A DNA stretch of 64,000 nt. Source: CAZJQD01 sp964548165 [NCBI: uncultured bacterium]. Lineage in GTDB: Bacteria; UBA8481. The DNA is taken from positions 20,996-84,995 of the forward strand of contig CAZJQD010000001.1 of the NCBI GenBank assembly GCA_964548165.1. Reading direction: 5' to 3'. How positions within the stretch are numbered: the first letter of the stretch is position 1; the number at the start of each line of letters is the position of its first letter. Positions 17,143 to 26,261 of the stretch are shown piece by piece. Below the pieces are notes generated by a model. The model made no database searches. It saw only the letters and a list, made by a program, of their open reading frames with translations, and was not told the DNA's origin. The translations under genes were made by a program, and so were the position numbers.

Positions 17143-20100
17143 TCAGCGCCGCACGAGTCGACGCACCCAGGTCAAGCGGTCACGACCCGGGGGGAGTCCG
17201 GCCAGAACCACCGTCTTATCGCTGACGCCGGCCGAGATGGGCTGGGGAAGCTGATCGAGATACTCGACGAGGCCCGAGGGCAGACGTTGCCACGTGATCT
17301 GGACCTCAGTCTGCGTCTCGCTGATGGCCGTGACTCCGGCCATCACGGCGTAAGCGCGGAGGCGCGCGATTGTGAGAAGATTCTCAACGGGTTCTGGCAG
17401 GGCGCCGAAGCGATCCTGCAGGCTATCGCGCACCTCGTCGATGGCGGCGACCGTCTCCGCGGCCGCGATCTCGCGGTGCACGGCCCCCACCAGTTCCTCT
17501 CCGCCCAACCACTCGGAGGGCACGAATGCCGGCAGAGCGAGATCAACGGCTGGACGCACACGACGTCGACTGCTCTGCGTCGTTTCGCCACGGAGGTCGG
17601 CCATAGCCTCGCGCAGTAGCCGGCAGTACATGTCGTAGCCCACCTGCTCCATCTCGCCCGACTGCGAGACGCCGAGGATCTCTCCCGCCCCGCGGATCTC
17701 CATGTCGCGCCGCGCGATCGCGTAGCCGGAACCAAGCGCGGTGTGCTCGGCAATGGCGGCCAGCCGCGCCTTGGCGCCCTCCCCCAGGGTCTCGATGGGT
17801 GCGTGGAAGAAGAGCGCATAGGCCTTCACGGACGATCGTCCGACGCGGCCGCGCAGCTGGTACAGCGCGGAGAGCCCGAATCGTTCCGCGCGATCGATGA
17901 TGATCGTGTTGGCGCGTGGAATATCGAGGCCGTTCTCGATGATGGCCGTGCAGATGAGGATGGAGATCTCGCCCGAGAGAAATCCGCGCATCGTCGACGC
18001 CAGCTCGGCCTCCTTCATCTGGCCGTGACCGATCGCGATCGTGACCTTGGGAAAGAGGCGGCGGAGAAACTCATGGACGCGGTCGATGCTCTCGATCGCG
18101 TTGTGCACGTAAAAGACCTGCCCGCCGCGATCCAGCTCGCGGCGGATCGCGCGCTTCACGTGCTCCTCGCGGAACGGCTCCACGATCGTCTGGACCGGCG
18201 CTCGGCCGGGCGGCGGCGTGGAGATGACCGAGAGCGCGCGGGCGCCGGCGAGAGCGAGGTGCAGGGTCCGCGGAATCGGGGTCGCGGAGAGGACGAGGAT
18301 GTCGACCTGGCGCCGGAGGTTCTTCAACTGTTCCTTGTGCTTCACGCCGAACCGCTGTTCTTCATCGATGACGACGAGCCCGAGATCGCGGAAAGCCACG
18401 TCCTTGGCAAGGAGCCGATGGGTTCCCACGACGACCTGGACGCGGCCCGCGGCGAGATCGGCGAGGGTCTCTCGCACCTCCGCCGTCGACTGGAAGCGCG
18501 AAAGGGTGGCTGTCCTGATGCCGAACGGCGCCAACCTCCCGCGGAAAGTCTCGGTGTGCTGCAGGGCCAGGATCGTGGTCGGGCAGAGAACGGCCACCTG
18601 ACGCCCGTGGCGCAGGGCGCGAAAGACAGCTCGCAGGGCCACCTCGGTCTTTCCAAAACCGACGTCGCCGCAGACGAGCCGATCCATGGGCGCACGGCCC
18701 TTGCCGTCCTTCGTCGCCGGGGCGCCGAGATCGCCCAGCACCTCCTCGATGGCCCGCGCCTGGTCCTCGGTCTCGTCGTAGCCGAATGCGAGCGCGAAGG
18801 ATTCCTCGTCATCGACCGGCCCGCACTCCCGACCGCGCGCCGCCGCGCGGAGCGCGTACAGGTCCAGGAGCTCACGCGCGATCTCGGCCGTTTCCCGCTC
18901 AGCCTTCTCGCGCACCTTCGTCCAGCCGGAGCCGCCGAGACGGTCGAGGCGGGGCGTGACGCCCTCGAGCACCGTGTAGCGATCGACGAGGTCGGTCTCG
19001 TGCGGCGGCAGGTAGATGCGATCGCCGCCCGCATACTCGATGACGACCACGTCCTTCAGTTCTCCGAGCGTCTTGATCCTCTGGATGCCGCGGAAGAGCC
19101 CGACGCCGTGATGGACGTGAACGACGTAATCGCCGTCCTTCAAGGCGCCCCAATCCGCGAGCGCGCGCCGGGAGCGACCACCGCGCGTGCGGCGTCGGCG
19201 ATGCCCGAAGAGATCGGCCTCGCCCGCGATCGCGAGTCCAGAGGCCGGGAGAATGGCGCCGGAGATGAGCGTGCCGTCGAGGACCGCCAGCGACGGGGAG
19301 GAGAACTTCTCGGCGTGAAGCAACTCCTCGACGCGCTGAGGCATGGTGGTCACGCAGGTCGTGTGCAGGCCTCGCTCTGCAAGTCTCCAGAGATCGACGC
19401 GCAGGATCCGGGCGTCGAGGGGCGAAGGCGGCAACGGCTCGGTCGTCACCACGGGCACGTCGGGCCCCGGAAATGGATAGAGGCGCGGAGCGCCCGGGAG
19501 CGGCGGCAGGGACTTCAACCAGAGCATGGACGGGTCGTAGCCGACGTCGCTCTCCCCTGCCTCGCGTTCCGCTTCCGTCCACGCTTCCTCGATGCGCCGT
19601 CGAACCTCGCCTTCATCGACCAGGACGATATTCAGCCCCGGGGAATCCAGGAGGGAGACCATGGGCGTGAAGAAGGGCTGGAAGACCTCGAGACCCTCGA
19701 CGGGCGCGCGATCAGCCAGCGCGGCGAGGAAGCGATCGCGACGAAGAGAGGGTCGGACGGCCTTCGCGACGGACTTTGCGGCGGCTTCCAGTTCGTGAGC
19801 GGAATCGGGCAGGAGAAGCTCGCGCGGCGGGTGAATGAGAACCTCGTGGATCTCATCCGTCGAACGCTGTGTCTCGACGTCAAAGAAGCGGATGTTCTCG
19901 ACAAGGTCACCGTCCCACTCCACGCGAACGGGCTGGGTGAGCGCAGGCGAGAAGAGGTCGAGGAGTCCACCGCGCACGGCGAACTCGCCGGGCTCGGAGA
20001 CCTCCGGCACGGCGCGATAGCCGAGCGCGGCGAGATTCTCGCGGAGGCGCGCGGGCGGAAGTTCCTCGGCGAACGCAAGCCGCATCGCGTGGCGGCGCCA

Positions 20101-20577
20101 GAGCGCGGGATCGATGATCCGACGCGCGACGGCGCGGGCCGCCGCGACGACGACGCGCGGGTGCGCGGGGTGATGGAGGCGACCGGCGAGGAGCGCCAAG
20201 AGCGCCTCGATCCGGGCGCCGGCCTGGGCGGGTTCGAGCGAGGACGGCTCAAACGGGAGGATGTCCCAGGGTTCGAGGAGCGAGGCCTCGGCGCCGAGAA
20301 AGGGCCGCACGGCCTCCACGAGGTCAATGGCGTAGGAGGCATCGGGGACGAGGACGAGGAGGGGGCGGGCCGGGTCGGAGCCAGGCGGCTCGAGCGCAAG
20401 GGCGCGGGCCGAGACGGTGGCGGCCATGGCCACGAGCGAGGGAGCGGCCAGGCTGGGCGCCAGCAACAGGGGATCGCGGCCCAGGGCGGCGACGGCGGCC
20501 GGGTCGGGGCCCAGGCGCGGCGCCCTGGGTTTCGGGGGTTCGTCCTCCTCCTCTTTTTTCGTCCGCTTCGTCCTCAT
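17143..20577 (-). CDS. mfd: transcription-repair coupling factor
   Basis: An 1144-aa translocase that removes stalled RNA polymerase and recruits UvrA. The UvrB-like N-terminal modules are followed by the RNAP-interaction domain (DYVVHVHHGVGLFRGI and YAGGDRIYLP), then the RecG-like helicase with Walker A (CGDVGFGKTEVALRA), DEEQRFG, the TH/TRG region (GRVGRSSVKAYALF) and the C-terminal D7 domain. Length agrees with other Mfd proteins. The N-terminus starts with a charged KKEEEDEPP tail. Its promoter is interlocked with that of the divergent gene at 20625. Confidence 0.98.
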   Translation of the reverse strand: MRTKRTKKEEEDEPPKPRAPRLGPDPAAVAALGRDPLLLAPSLAAPSLVAMAATVSARALALEPPGSDPARPLLVLVPDASYAIDLVEAVRPFLGAEASLLEPWDILPFEPSSLEPAQAGARIEALLALLAGRLHHPAHPRVVVAAARAVARRIIDPALWRRHAMRLAFAEELPPARLRENLAALGYRAVPEVSEPGEFAVRGGLLDLFSPALTQPVRVEWDGDLVENIRFFDVETQRSTDEIHEVLIHPPRELLLPDSAHELEAAAKSVAKAVRPSLRRDRFLAALADRAPVEGLEVFQPFFTPMVSLLDSPGLNIVLVDEGEVRRRIEEAWTEAEREAGESDVGYDPSMLWLKSLPPLPGAPRLYPFPGPDVPVVTTEPLPPSPLDARILRVDLWRLAERGLHTTCVTTMPQRVEELLHAEKFSSPSLAVLDGTLISGAILPASGLAIAGEADLFGHRRRRTRGGRSRRALADWGALKDGDYVVHVHHGVGLFRGIQRIKTLGELKDVVVIEYAGGDRIYLPPHETDLVDRYTVLEGVTPRLDRLGGSGWTKVREKAERETAEIARELLDLYALRAAARGRECGPVDDEESFALAFGYDETEDQARAIEEVLGDLGAPATKDGKGRAPMDRLVCGDVGFGKTEVALRAVFRALRHGRQVAVLCPTTILALQHTETFRGRLAPFGIRTATLSRFQSTAEVRETLADLAAGRVQVVVGTHRLLAKDVAFRDLGLVVIDEEQRFGVKHKEQLKNLRRQVDILVLSATPIPRTLHLALAGARALSVISTPPPGRAPVQTIVEPFREEHVKRAIRRELDRGGQVFYVHNAIESIDRVHEFLRRLFPKVTIAIGHGQMKEAELASTMRGFLSGEISILICTAIIENGLDIPRANTIIIDRAERFGLSALYQLRGRVGRSSVKAYALFFHAPIETLGEGAKARLAAIAEHTALGSGYAIARRDMEIRGAGEILGVSQSGEMEQVGYDMYCRLLREAMADLRGETTQSSRRRVRPAVDLALPAFVPSEWLGGEELVGAVHREIAAAETVAAIDEVRDSLQDRFGALPEPVENLLTIARLRAYAVMAGVTAISETQTEVQITWQRLPSGLVEYLDQLPQPISAGVSDKTVVLAGLPPGRDRLTWVRRLVRR

Positions 20578-20589
20578 TCAACGAGAGAG

Positions 20590-20618
20590 TTTATAGGCAC
20601 AACCGTCCGCGGTATAAT
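20590..20618. promoter_or_regulatory. interlocked divergent promoters of mfd and the 110-aa gene
   Basis: The plus-strand -10 TATAAT (20613-20618) overlaps the minus-strand -35-like TTATAC (20612-20617), and the minus-strand -10 TATAAA (20590-20595) is also the plus-strand -35-like TTTATA. Spacers are 16-17 nt both ways. The plus-strand -10 ends 6 nt before its ATG; the mfd -10 ends 12 nt before its ATG. Confidence 0.5.
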
Positions 20619-20624
20619 CCCATC

Positions 20625-20957
20625 ATGGGTCTGCCGTCTCGCCAGCAGTTGGAGTTTCGCATCGGCCTGAACGTTGCCGGCGGCGGGCGACGTTCCACGT
20701 TACCGGAGGGAACGAGTTACCGGATCGAGAAAGAGGTGCGGCGACGCGCCGAGATGCTGGGGCTCCGCGTCTACGGCGTCAAGATCGAGTCCTCGCGCAT
20801 CCTCGTGGATGTCCTCTTCCAGCCGACGATGGTCAAAGAGAACATCGAGCGAGGGCTCAACGGCGCCATCCGCGCCATCCTCCAGCGAGACGTTCCGCAC
20901 CTCGTCAAGCGCACCGGCCGCCAAGGCCGCGACCCCCTCGGCGGCGTGATCTTCTAA
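20625..20957 (+). CDS. hypothetical protein, 110 aa
   Basis: A short basic, soluble protein. By eye its centre (EVRRRAEMLGLRVYGVKIE, then RILVDVLFQP and GLNGAIRAIL) follows the strand-helix order of IS200/REP-type Y1 transposases, but the HxH of their HUH site is replaced by SRI and there is no catalytic tyrosine region. It could therefore be a domesticated relative or an unrelated alpha/beta fold. It is a separate transcription unit, leaderless by its promoter, diverging from mfd and followed by two small palindromes. Confidence 0.6.
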   Translation: MGLPSRQQLEFRIGLNVAGGGRRSTLPEGTSYRIEKEVRRRAEMLGLRVYGVKIESSRILVDVLFQPTMVKENIERGLNGAIRAILQRDVPHLVKRTGRQGRDPLGGVIF

Positions 20958-20977
20958 CCGGGAACAGGCCGATCTTC

Positions 20978-21044
20978 ATTCCCGCGCAGACGGGAATTGA
21001 TGGTCCTGATCTCATCCCTTCTGGATTCCCGCTCTCGCGGGAAT
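20978..21044. repeat. pair of dRS3-like 20-bp palindromes
   Basis: Two copies of ATTCCCNNNNNNNNGGGAAT lie at 20978-20997 and 21025-21044, 27 bp apart. Flanks show they are in opposite orientation (one followed by TTGA, the other preceded by TCTGG and followed by GACAGG). They sit between the ends of two convergent genes. The form matches dRS3/REP-type palindromes known in several bacterial groups. Confidence 0.8.
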
Positions 21045-21074
21045 GACAGGGCACGTCCGGCGCTCCATCCCTCC

Positions 21075-22010
21075 TCAGGAAGGAGGAGGTTGAAAGTTGG
21101 GGGGCGGCGCGGAGCCCATCATGGCCGGGGGTGGCATGCCGCCTGCCGGCGGTCTCCCTGCCTGTCCCCGCTGACCGCCCTCGATGCGCTGCAGGGTTCC
21201 CGGCCTTCCCCCAGGCGCGCCGGGTCCGGCTCCCGGGGCCCCCGGGCCACCGGGACGACCTCCGCCCTGGGACCCACCGAATCCGCCTGACGGCACGTAG
21301 ATGCTACGGAAGCGGAGCGCCTGGCCTTCCGGGAGCATGAAGCTCCCGCCGTCCGGGTCTCTCAGGTCCGTGATCTCCACCACTCCCGTGTAGACCTCGA
21401 TATCGACGTTGTATTCCTGCCCGCCGTCCCGAACCTCGCCCACCTTCTCGACCGAAGCGAGGTACGTCGTGCCGCGAACGCCGATCGCCGCGATCGGCGT
21501 AGCCACGCGGAAGACGCGCGCCTCGAGCCGCGAGAGCACGGGCATGACGATACCCTCCTTGAGATCAAACTCCATGATCCCGCTGCGCGCGTAACTGAAG
21601 ACTCCGCCCGACGAGCGACTCGAGAACTGCCGCGCCGCCTTGACCACGAGGAGCGTCCGTGCTCCCAGCCGCACGACATTATCGGGCGAGACCTCGACGA
21701 TGGACCAGGATCGCTCACCGGTGCGGATGGTGTCGCCGGCGCGAGCCACGATCCGGTCAGTCGCGCGGATCCACGTGCCGGAGCCGGCTCGTTGAAGCTC
21801 GACGATGCCGAAATTCCTCCTGAGGATGACGCCCTCGCGGGTCGTATCCGCGCCAACGGGGCCTCCGGCGACCTGCAGGCTGAGACCCAGGGCCAGGACT
21901 CCCAGGAACCCGAAGCGAGCGCGGGCCAGGCCATCGCGGCGCCTATCCGCCGGGCCGGAGGTATCGCCCCCGCAGGCGGGAGCGCGACCGCTCAGAAGTA
22001 GGCTATGCAT
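21075..22010 (-). CDS. exported FecR-domain protein with Gly/Pro-rich tail
   Basis: A 311-aa protein. A hydrophobic signal (about residues 33-50, LGVLALGLSLQVAGG) precedes a FecR/LysM-like beta domain (about 60-225) with the usual pattern GDTIRTGERSWSIVEVSPDNVVRLGARTLL and TPIAAIGVRGTTYLA. The last 75 residues are Gly, Pro and Gln only and presumably disordered. FecR domains here are not next to a sigma factor, so a signalling role is not implied; a surface scaffold is as likely. The ATG overlaps the preceding gene by 19 nt. Confidence 0.8.
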   Translation of the reverse strand: MHSLLLSGRAPACGGDTSGPADRRRDGLARARFGFLGVLALGLSLQVAGGPVGADTTREGVILRRNFGIVELQRAGSGTWIRATDRIVARAGDTIRTGERSWSIVEVSPDNVVRLGARTLLVVKAARQFSSRSSGGVFSYARSGIMEFDLKEGIVMPVLSRLEARVFRVATPIAAIGVRGTTYLASVEKVGEVRDGGQEYNVDIEVYTGVVEITDLRDPDGGSFMLPEGQALRFRSIYVPSGGFGGSQGGGRPGGPGAPGAGPGAPGGRPGTLQRIEGGQRGQAGRPPAGGMPPPAMMGSAPPPNFQPPPS

Positions 22011-23110
22011 TGGACCTGGGCCTCGTCATTCATGATCTCCCCTCCATTCGCGAGCCGCGCGTTCTCCTCGTTGAAGTCATACTCCGCGCTGAGCTGTAGC
22101 CGCTCACTCGGCCACCACGAGAGGCTGAGCGATCTTCGCCGACGGTTCCAGGTGCCGGATATCCCGGAAACGACCCGCTCCGCGTTGATCTCGTACTCGT
22201 CGTATCCGGCGGTCGCGGTCACCTCGCCGGCGGCCGTGTAGAACTTCCAGCTCGCGGCCACCGACCACGTCCGGCGCCGGAGCCGGCCATCGCGCGCATA
22301 GTAATACTCGCCCATGATGCCGAAGGGTCCGTAGGCATAATCGAGATCGGCATTGAAGTGACTGCGCTTGTCATCGGTGACTACCGACGTGTATTGACCA
22401 ATTGCCGACGGCGTCGGGGGAGGGGGCGGAGGCGGTCCCGGCGCCGGCGCGGTGGGATTCAGCGTCCCCACTTCTTCCGCCGTGAGACGGCCGATCGTGC
22501 CACCGACGCCCGCGGTGAGCGATCCCCAGTCCTCGCCGAGCGCAATTCCCAGGCGGCCGTAAGCGTCCTTGTCGTTGCCCGCCTCGACGAAGGGCGTGGA
22601 CGTGACGTTCGAGACCACCTGGGATCCGCCGACCTGCGCGGCACGGGCCTGGGCTCCGGTGACCGGCGCGCCGTTGACGACGCCTAATTCCAGGGACCAG
22701 ATGTTCGGCTGAAAATTGAACTTCACCCCCACGTCGGTGTAGACGTGAAACAGGATGGAGGGAAAGGAGAGATTGGGCGTCGGGATCGGCGCGCCCAGGG
22801 GCTTGTAGAACCGCCCCGCGGTGACTGAACCCTCGAGGGGCAGGCCATCCATGCGAAACCAGGCCTCGTTGGCGGTCATGGTAGAACCGGTGTTGATGAG
22901 CGACGCGTAGGCGTCCGCCCGGTCATTGAAGCGGTGCGCGAGATTGAGGCCGATGAGATCGAACGAGAATTGCCCGTGGTTGCTGGCCGCTATGGAGAGA
23001 CCGCCATGCGTAGCGATGTCGCCGTAAGAGAGAACGAGATACCCGGAGAGATCGGTGCGCGGGGCGGTGACCAGGCCCAGGCAGAGGAGCCCACAGAGGA
23101 CGGGATTCAT
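21992..23110 (-). CDS. outer-membrane beta-barrel porin-like protein
   Basis: A 372-aa exported protein: short signal peptide, then alternating hydrophobic strands with aromatic girdles and a terminal Phe (QCIAYF), the BAM recognition feature. A proline-rich loop (about residues 222-236, eight consecutive prolines within it) interrupts the barrel. The N-terminal pattern (YLVLSYGDIATHGG, and HRFNDRADAYAS) resembles porins and DcaP-like barrels, but I cannot name the substrate. It is co-transcribed with the FecR protein downstream. Confidence 0.78.
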   Translation of the reverse strand: MNPVLCGLLCLGLVTAPRTDLSGYLVLSYGDIATHGGLSIAASNHGQFSFDLIGLNLAHRFNDRADAYASLINTGSTMTANEAWFRMDGLPLEGSVTAGRFYKPLGAPIPTPNLSFPSILFHVYTDVGVKFNFQPNIWSLELGVVNGAPVTGAQARAAQVGGSQVVSNVTSTPFVEAGNDKDAYGRLGIALGEDWGSLTAGVGGTIGRLTAEEVGTLNPTAPAPGPPPPPPPTPSAIGQYTSVVTDDKRSHFNADLDYAYGPFGIMGEYYYARDGRLRRRTWSVAASWKFYTAAGEVTATAGYDEYEINAERVVSGISGTWNRRRRSLSLSWWPSERLQLSAEYDFNEENARLANGGEIMNDEAQVQCIAYF

Positions 23111-23268
23111 TGTTGGCTACCGCCGCCTGCCCCCGGGATCATGGCGCCAAGATACCAGCTTCGAATATCGCCTGAAATCACTTAATCGGCCGCTGGCGCC
23201 CATCCGCGGGCCACGAGCGGGAGGAGAACGGCGCGGGGGCAGTCCCCTGTCTACGGAAAGCCGATCCT

Positions 23269-23297
23269 TTCGAGACATTTCCCGTTCCTGCTATACT
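23269..23297 (+). promoter_or_regulatory. promoter of the amino-acid ABC transporter operon (leaderless candidate)
   Basis: TATACT (23292-23297) ends 7 nt before the ATG at 23305. The -35 region (TTCGAG, 23269-23274) is poor. Confidence 0.5.
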
Positions 23298-23304
23298 CCC
23301 GCGC

Positions 23305-24822
23305 ATGAAACGCCGGCCCCTGCAGAGCGCCCTCCTGGCGCTCCTTCTGATTGCGCCATCGATCTCGGGCGCGCCCGCGGGAACGCCCTCGAACGTGCCG
23401 GACGCGTGGGAGCGATCGCAGGCGAGCGGGATCCTGCTCTGGGGCGCGGACACGGCGGGCGGCGGACCCTTCGTCTTTCCCGACCCGGACAATCCTTCCG
23501 CGATCATCGGCTTCGAGATCGAGATCATGGAGCGCATCGGCGAAAAGCTCGGTCTCCGGCCCCAGCTCGTCGTCGTCCCCTGGGACCAGCTCGTGCCCGC
23601 CCTCCAGCGCGGCGACTTCGACCTGGCGTTCAACGGCCTCGAGATCACGCCGGAGCGCCGCGAGGTCATCGACTTCACCATCCCCTACTACTACTTCTCG
23701 GAGCAGATCACCGTGAGGCGGGGGACCACGGGGATCACGACCTTCGACGACCTGCGCGGGCGCCGCGTCGGCACGCTCTCCGCAACGCTGGCGCAGAACC
23801 TGATGGACGCGGACGGACGCATCACCGTCGTCGCCTACCCCTCGCCGGTCGAGGCCTACAAGGACCTTGAGATCGGACGCATCGAGGCCGTCTTAATGGA
23901 CCTGCCGATCGCGGCCTTCTATGCAGCACCGAATCCGCTCCTGGAGAACGTGGGTGAACCGGTCGGCGAGGGTATCTACGCCGGCGGGGTCCGCCGCGAC
24001 TCCGGAAGGCTCCGGTCCGAGGTCGATCGAGTTCTCGGCGAGCTGGCGGCAGAAGGCGAGCTGGAGCGCATCTTCACGAAGTGGAAGATGTGGAGCCGCT
24101 TGAACGCCGAGAAGCTGGCAAGCCGCGCGGACACCGCCCCGATCGTCGGCGGTTCCCGCGCCGGGGAAGTCGCCGACCGATCCATCGGCAAGTACCTGCC
24201 GCTTCTCCTTCTCGGCGCCGTCAACACCGTGATCCTCTCGGTCAGCTCGATGATCCTCGCGGTCCTCGTCGGCTTCCTGCTCTGTATCGCGCGCCTGTAC
24301 GGCGGCGTCGTTCTCCGAACGGCCGCCAACGTCTACATCGAGGTCATCCGGGGGACGCCGCTTCTCATCCAACTGCTCCTCCTCTACTACGGCCTGCCCA
24401 ACATCGGCATCCAGCTCGACGCCTACGTGGCCGCCGTCCTCGGCGTCGGGCTCAACTACGCGGCCTACGAGGCCGAGATCTACCGGGCAGGCCTCCTGTC
24501 GGTCCCGAAGGGGCAGGACGAGGCCGCCAGGTCGCTCGGGATGAGCGGCCGGCAGAGCCTCTGGTACGTGCTCCTTCCCCAGGCCCTGCGCACGATCCTG
24601 CCGCCCTCGACCAGCGACTTCATCGCGCTCTTCAAGGACACCTCGCTCGTCTCGATCATCACGGTCACCGAGCTGACGCGCGTCTACAGCCAGGCCGCGA
24701 CGACATCCTATCGGTTCCTGGAGCTCGGACTTCTGACCGCGCTCCTCTACTTCGCGATGAGCTTCCCCCTGTCGCTCTGGTCCCGTTCGCTGGAAAGGAG
24801 AGCCCGTGTCGCTCTGCATTAA
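23305..24822 (+). CDS. amino-acid ABC transporter, fused substrate-binding protein and permease
   Basis: A 505-aa fusion. Residues 1-23 are a signal peptide. Residues about 35-260 form a family 3 solute-binding protein (GFEIEIMERIGEKLGL, DLAFNGLEITPERR, DFTIPYYY). Residues about 290-500 are a GlnP/HisM-type permease with VIRGTPLLIQLLLLYYGLP and the EAA-loop EAARSLGMSGRQSLWYVLLPQA. Such fused forms are known for polar amino-acid transporters. It is the first gene of a two-gene operon and overlaps the ATPase gene by 17 nt. The amino acid carried cannot be told. Confidence 0.93.
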   Translation: MKRRPLQSALLALLLIAPSISGAPAGTPSNVPDAWERSQASGILLWGADTAGGGPFVFPDPDNPSAIIGFEIEIMERIGEKLGLRPQLVVVPWDQLVPALQRGDFDLAFNGLEITPERREVIDFTIPYYYFSEQITVRRGTTGITTFDDLRGRRVGTLSATLAQNLMDADGRITVVAYPSPVEAYKDLEIGRIEAVLMDLPIAAFYAAPNPLLENVGEPVGEGIYAGGVRRDSGRLRSEVDRVLGELAAEGELERIFTKWKMWSRLNAEKLASRADTAPIVGGSRAGEVADRSIGKYLPLLLLGAVNTVILSVSSMILAVLVGFLLCIARLYGGVVLRTAANVYIEVIRGTPLLIQLLLLYYGLPNIGIQLDAYVAAVLGVGLNYAAYEAEIYRAGLLSVPKGQDEAARSLGMSGRQSLWYVLLPQALRTILPPSTSDFIALFKDTSLVSIITVTELTRVYSQAATTSYRFLELGLLTALLYFAMSFPLSLWSRSLERRARVALH

Positions 24823-25498
24823 CGTCGAGCGTCTCTCGAAGTCCTACGGCAGGCACGAGGTGATCCGCGACCTCTCGCTGGCCATCGAGGAAGGCGACGT
24901 CGTCGTCTGCCAGGGCCCGTCGGGCATCGGCAAGAGCACGTTCCTGAGGTGCCTGACGCACCTCGAGCCGTTCGAGCAGGGCTCCATCCGCGTCGGCGAC
25001 CTGACGCTCCGGGCCGGCATGGATCCGAGGCGCGAGAAGGAGACGATCAAGCTCGTGCGGGAGCGGCTGGGCTTCGTCTTCCAGTTCTTCAACCTCTTCC
25101 CGCACCTGACCGTCCTGGAGAACCTGGCGATCGGCCCGCTGAAAGTCCTCGGCGAGCCGGCCGAAGTCGTGCGGGAACGCGCGCTGGGACTCCTGGATCG
25201 CGTAGGGCTCGCGGAGAAGGCTGACGCGCATCCTCACGCGCTCTCCGGCGGCCAGCAACAGCGCGTCGGGATCGCGAGGGCTCTCTGCATGAAGCCTCGG
25301 GCCATCCTCTTCGACGAGCCCACGTCGAGCCTCGATCCGGAGATGAAGGGCGAGATCGTGAACGTCATGGCCGACCTCGCCGGCGACGGCCTGACGATGG
25401 TCGTCGTCACGCACGAGCCCGCCGTCCTGGATCGCATCGCGAAGCGGATCGTGAAGTTCGGACCCCAGTGCACGATCCTGGAGGACCGCAGGGTCTAG
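24806..25498 (+). CDS. amino-acid ABC transporter ATP-binding protein
   Basis: A 230-aa GlnQ/HisP-type ATPase. Walker A is GPSGIGKST, the signature motif LSGGQQQRVGIARAL, and Walker B ILFDEPTSSLDPE; the H-loop is VTHEP. A GTG start is preceded by AAAGGAG at good spacing and lies inside the end of the fused permease gene, so the two are translationally coupled. It energises the permease encoded upstream. Confidence 0.94.
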   Translation: MSLCINVERLSKSYGRHEVIRDLSLAIEEGDVVVCQGPSGIGKSTFLRCLTHLEPFEQGSIRVGDLTLRAGMDPRREKETIKLVRERLGFVFQFFNLFPHLTVLENLAIGPLKVLGEPAEVVRERALGLLDRVGLAEKADAHPHALSGGQQQRVGIARALCMKPRAILFDEPTSSLDPEMKGEIVNVMADLAGDGLTMVVVTHEPAVLDRIAKRIVKFGPQCTILEDRRV

Positions 25499-25514
25499 CT
25501 CGAAGATTCACGGA

Positions 25515-25690
25515 ATGTAACCACGGAGACACAGAGACACGGAGAACATCCCGGTTCGAGATCGAAACCCTTGAAAGTCGCCTAGGTCTCTCTCAAAACA
25601 AGATGGATCGGGGCGTCACGGCAGGGACGATAGCCTCTCTCCGTCTCCGGCATGATCTTTTCCGTGCCTCTCGTGGTGTTCTCCCTGACT
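25515..25690. repeat. CACAGAG/CACGGAG-type intergenic palindrome, element 1
   Basis: The left arm (about 25520-25550) reads CCACGGAGACACAGAGACAC and continues with GGAG. The right arm (about 25650-25685), read on the other strand, gives GGGAGAACACCACGAGAGGC. The element lies between the ends of two convergent genes and is lower in GC than its surroundings. No gene is seen. Confidence 0.6.
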
Positions 25691-25712
25691 ATTCCAGGCG
25701 AGAAGCGCCACC

Positions 25713-26237
25713 TCAGGAGATTGCCATCACCTTGAGGATGTAGTCCTCGGGCAGGCCCGCGGCGCGGGCGCCCTTCTCCCAGGCAGTCTTGTACCGCTCG
25801 CTGACGGGACCATCGGACGAAACACGTGCCGGATTCGTCGTGAAGGCCGTGGCCGTGACCATGGAGCCATCCGGCCTCGTGACCGTGACAGGCACTTCCA
25901 CGGAGACGCCGGTGATGACGCCTTCCTTGTGCTGGATGATCGGCCAGTCCTCGCTGCGAATCCTGTACAGAAGCCCGTGCACGCGCTCGCCCTCGGCCTG
26001 CGTCAGCCCGGCCACGCGGCCGCCCCACCACCTCGACGCGAAGTTGAACGTGAGCGCCCATCCCTGCGCGTGTCCGGGAACGCCCCTCGGCAGGACAAAA
26101 TCGCCGTAGCCATGCTCTTCCTGCCAGACGCGGAAGGCCTCGAGGTCGAGCACGCTGGAGTAGCCGAAGTACCAGCGATCCTCGCCGCCCGTCGCCGCCT
26201 TGATGCGATCCTGAACCTGCTCGTAGTGTCCGTCCAT
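25713..26237 (-). CDS. gamma-glutamylcyclotransferase-like protein
   Basis: A 174-aa cytosolic protein. WYFGYSSVLD near residue 22 corresponds to the FAYGSNL loop that opens the GGCT/AIG2 fold, and RVHGLLYRI followed by WPIIQHKEGV matches the conserved central strand and KEG turn. The loop is a variant (YSSV instead of YGSN), so activity on gamma-glutamyl peptides is only inferred. GGAGGCGA precedes the ATG. A roughly 200-nt structured region separates it from the LuxC-like gene. Confidence 0.72.
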   Translation of the reverse strand: MDGHYEQVQDRIKAATGGEDRWYFGYSSVLDLEAFRVWQEEHGYGDFVLPRGVPGHAQGWALTFNFASRWWGGRVAGLTQAEGERVHGLLYRIRSEDWPIIQHKEGVITGVSVEVPVTVTRPDGSMVTATAFTTNPARVSSDGPVSERYKTAWEKGARAAGLPEDYILKVMAIS

Positions 26238-26261
26238 CGTTTCGCCTCCGGTAACTATTCA

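Noticed and set aside
17743-20670. A 975-codon open frame on the plus strand opposite mfd
   Set aside because: It mirrors mfd in a GC-rich third-position shadow, has no recognisable domain and no start signals.
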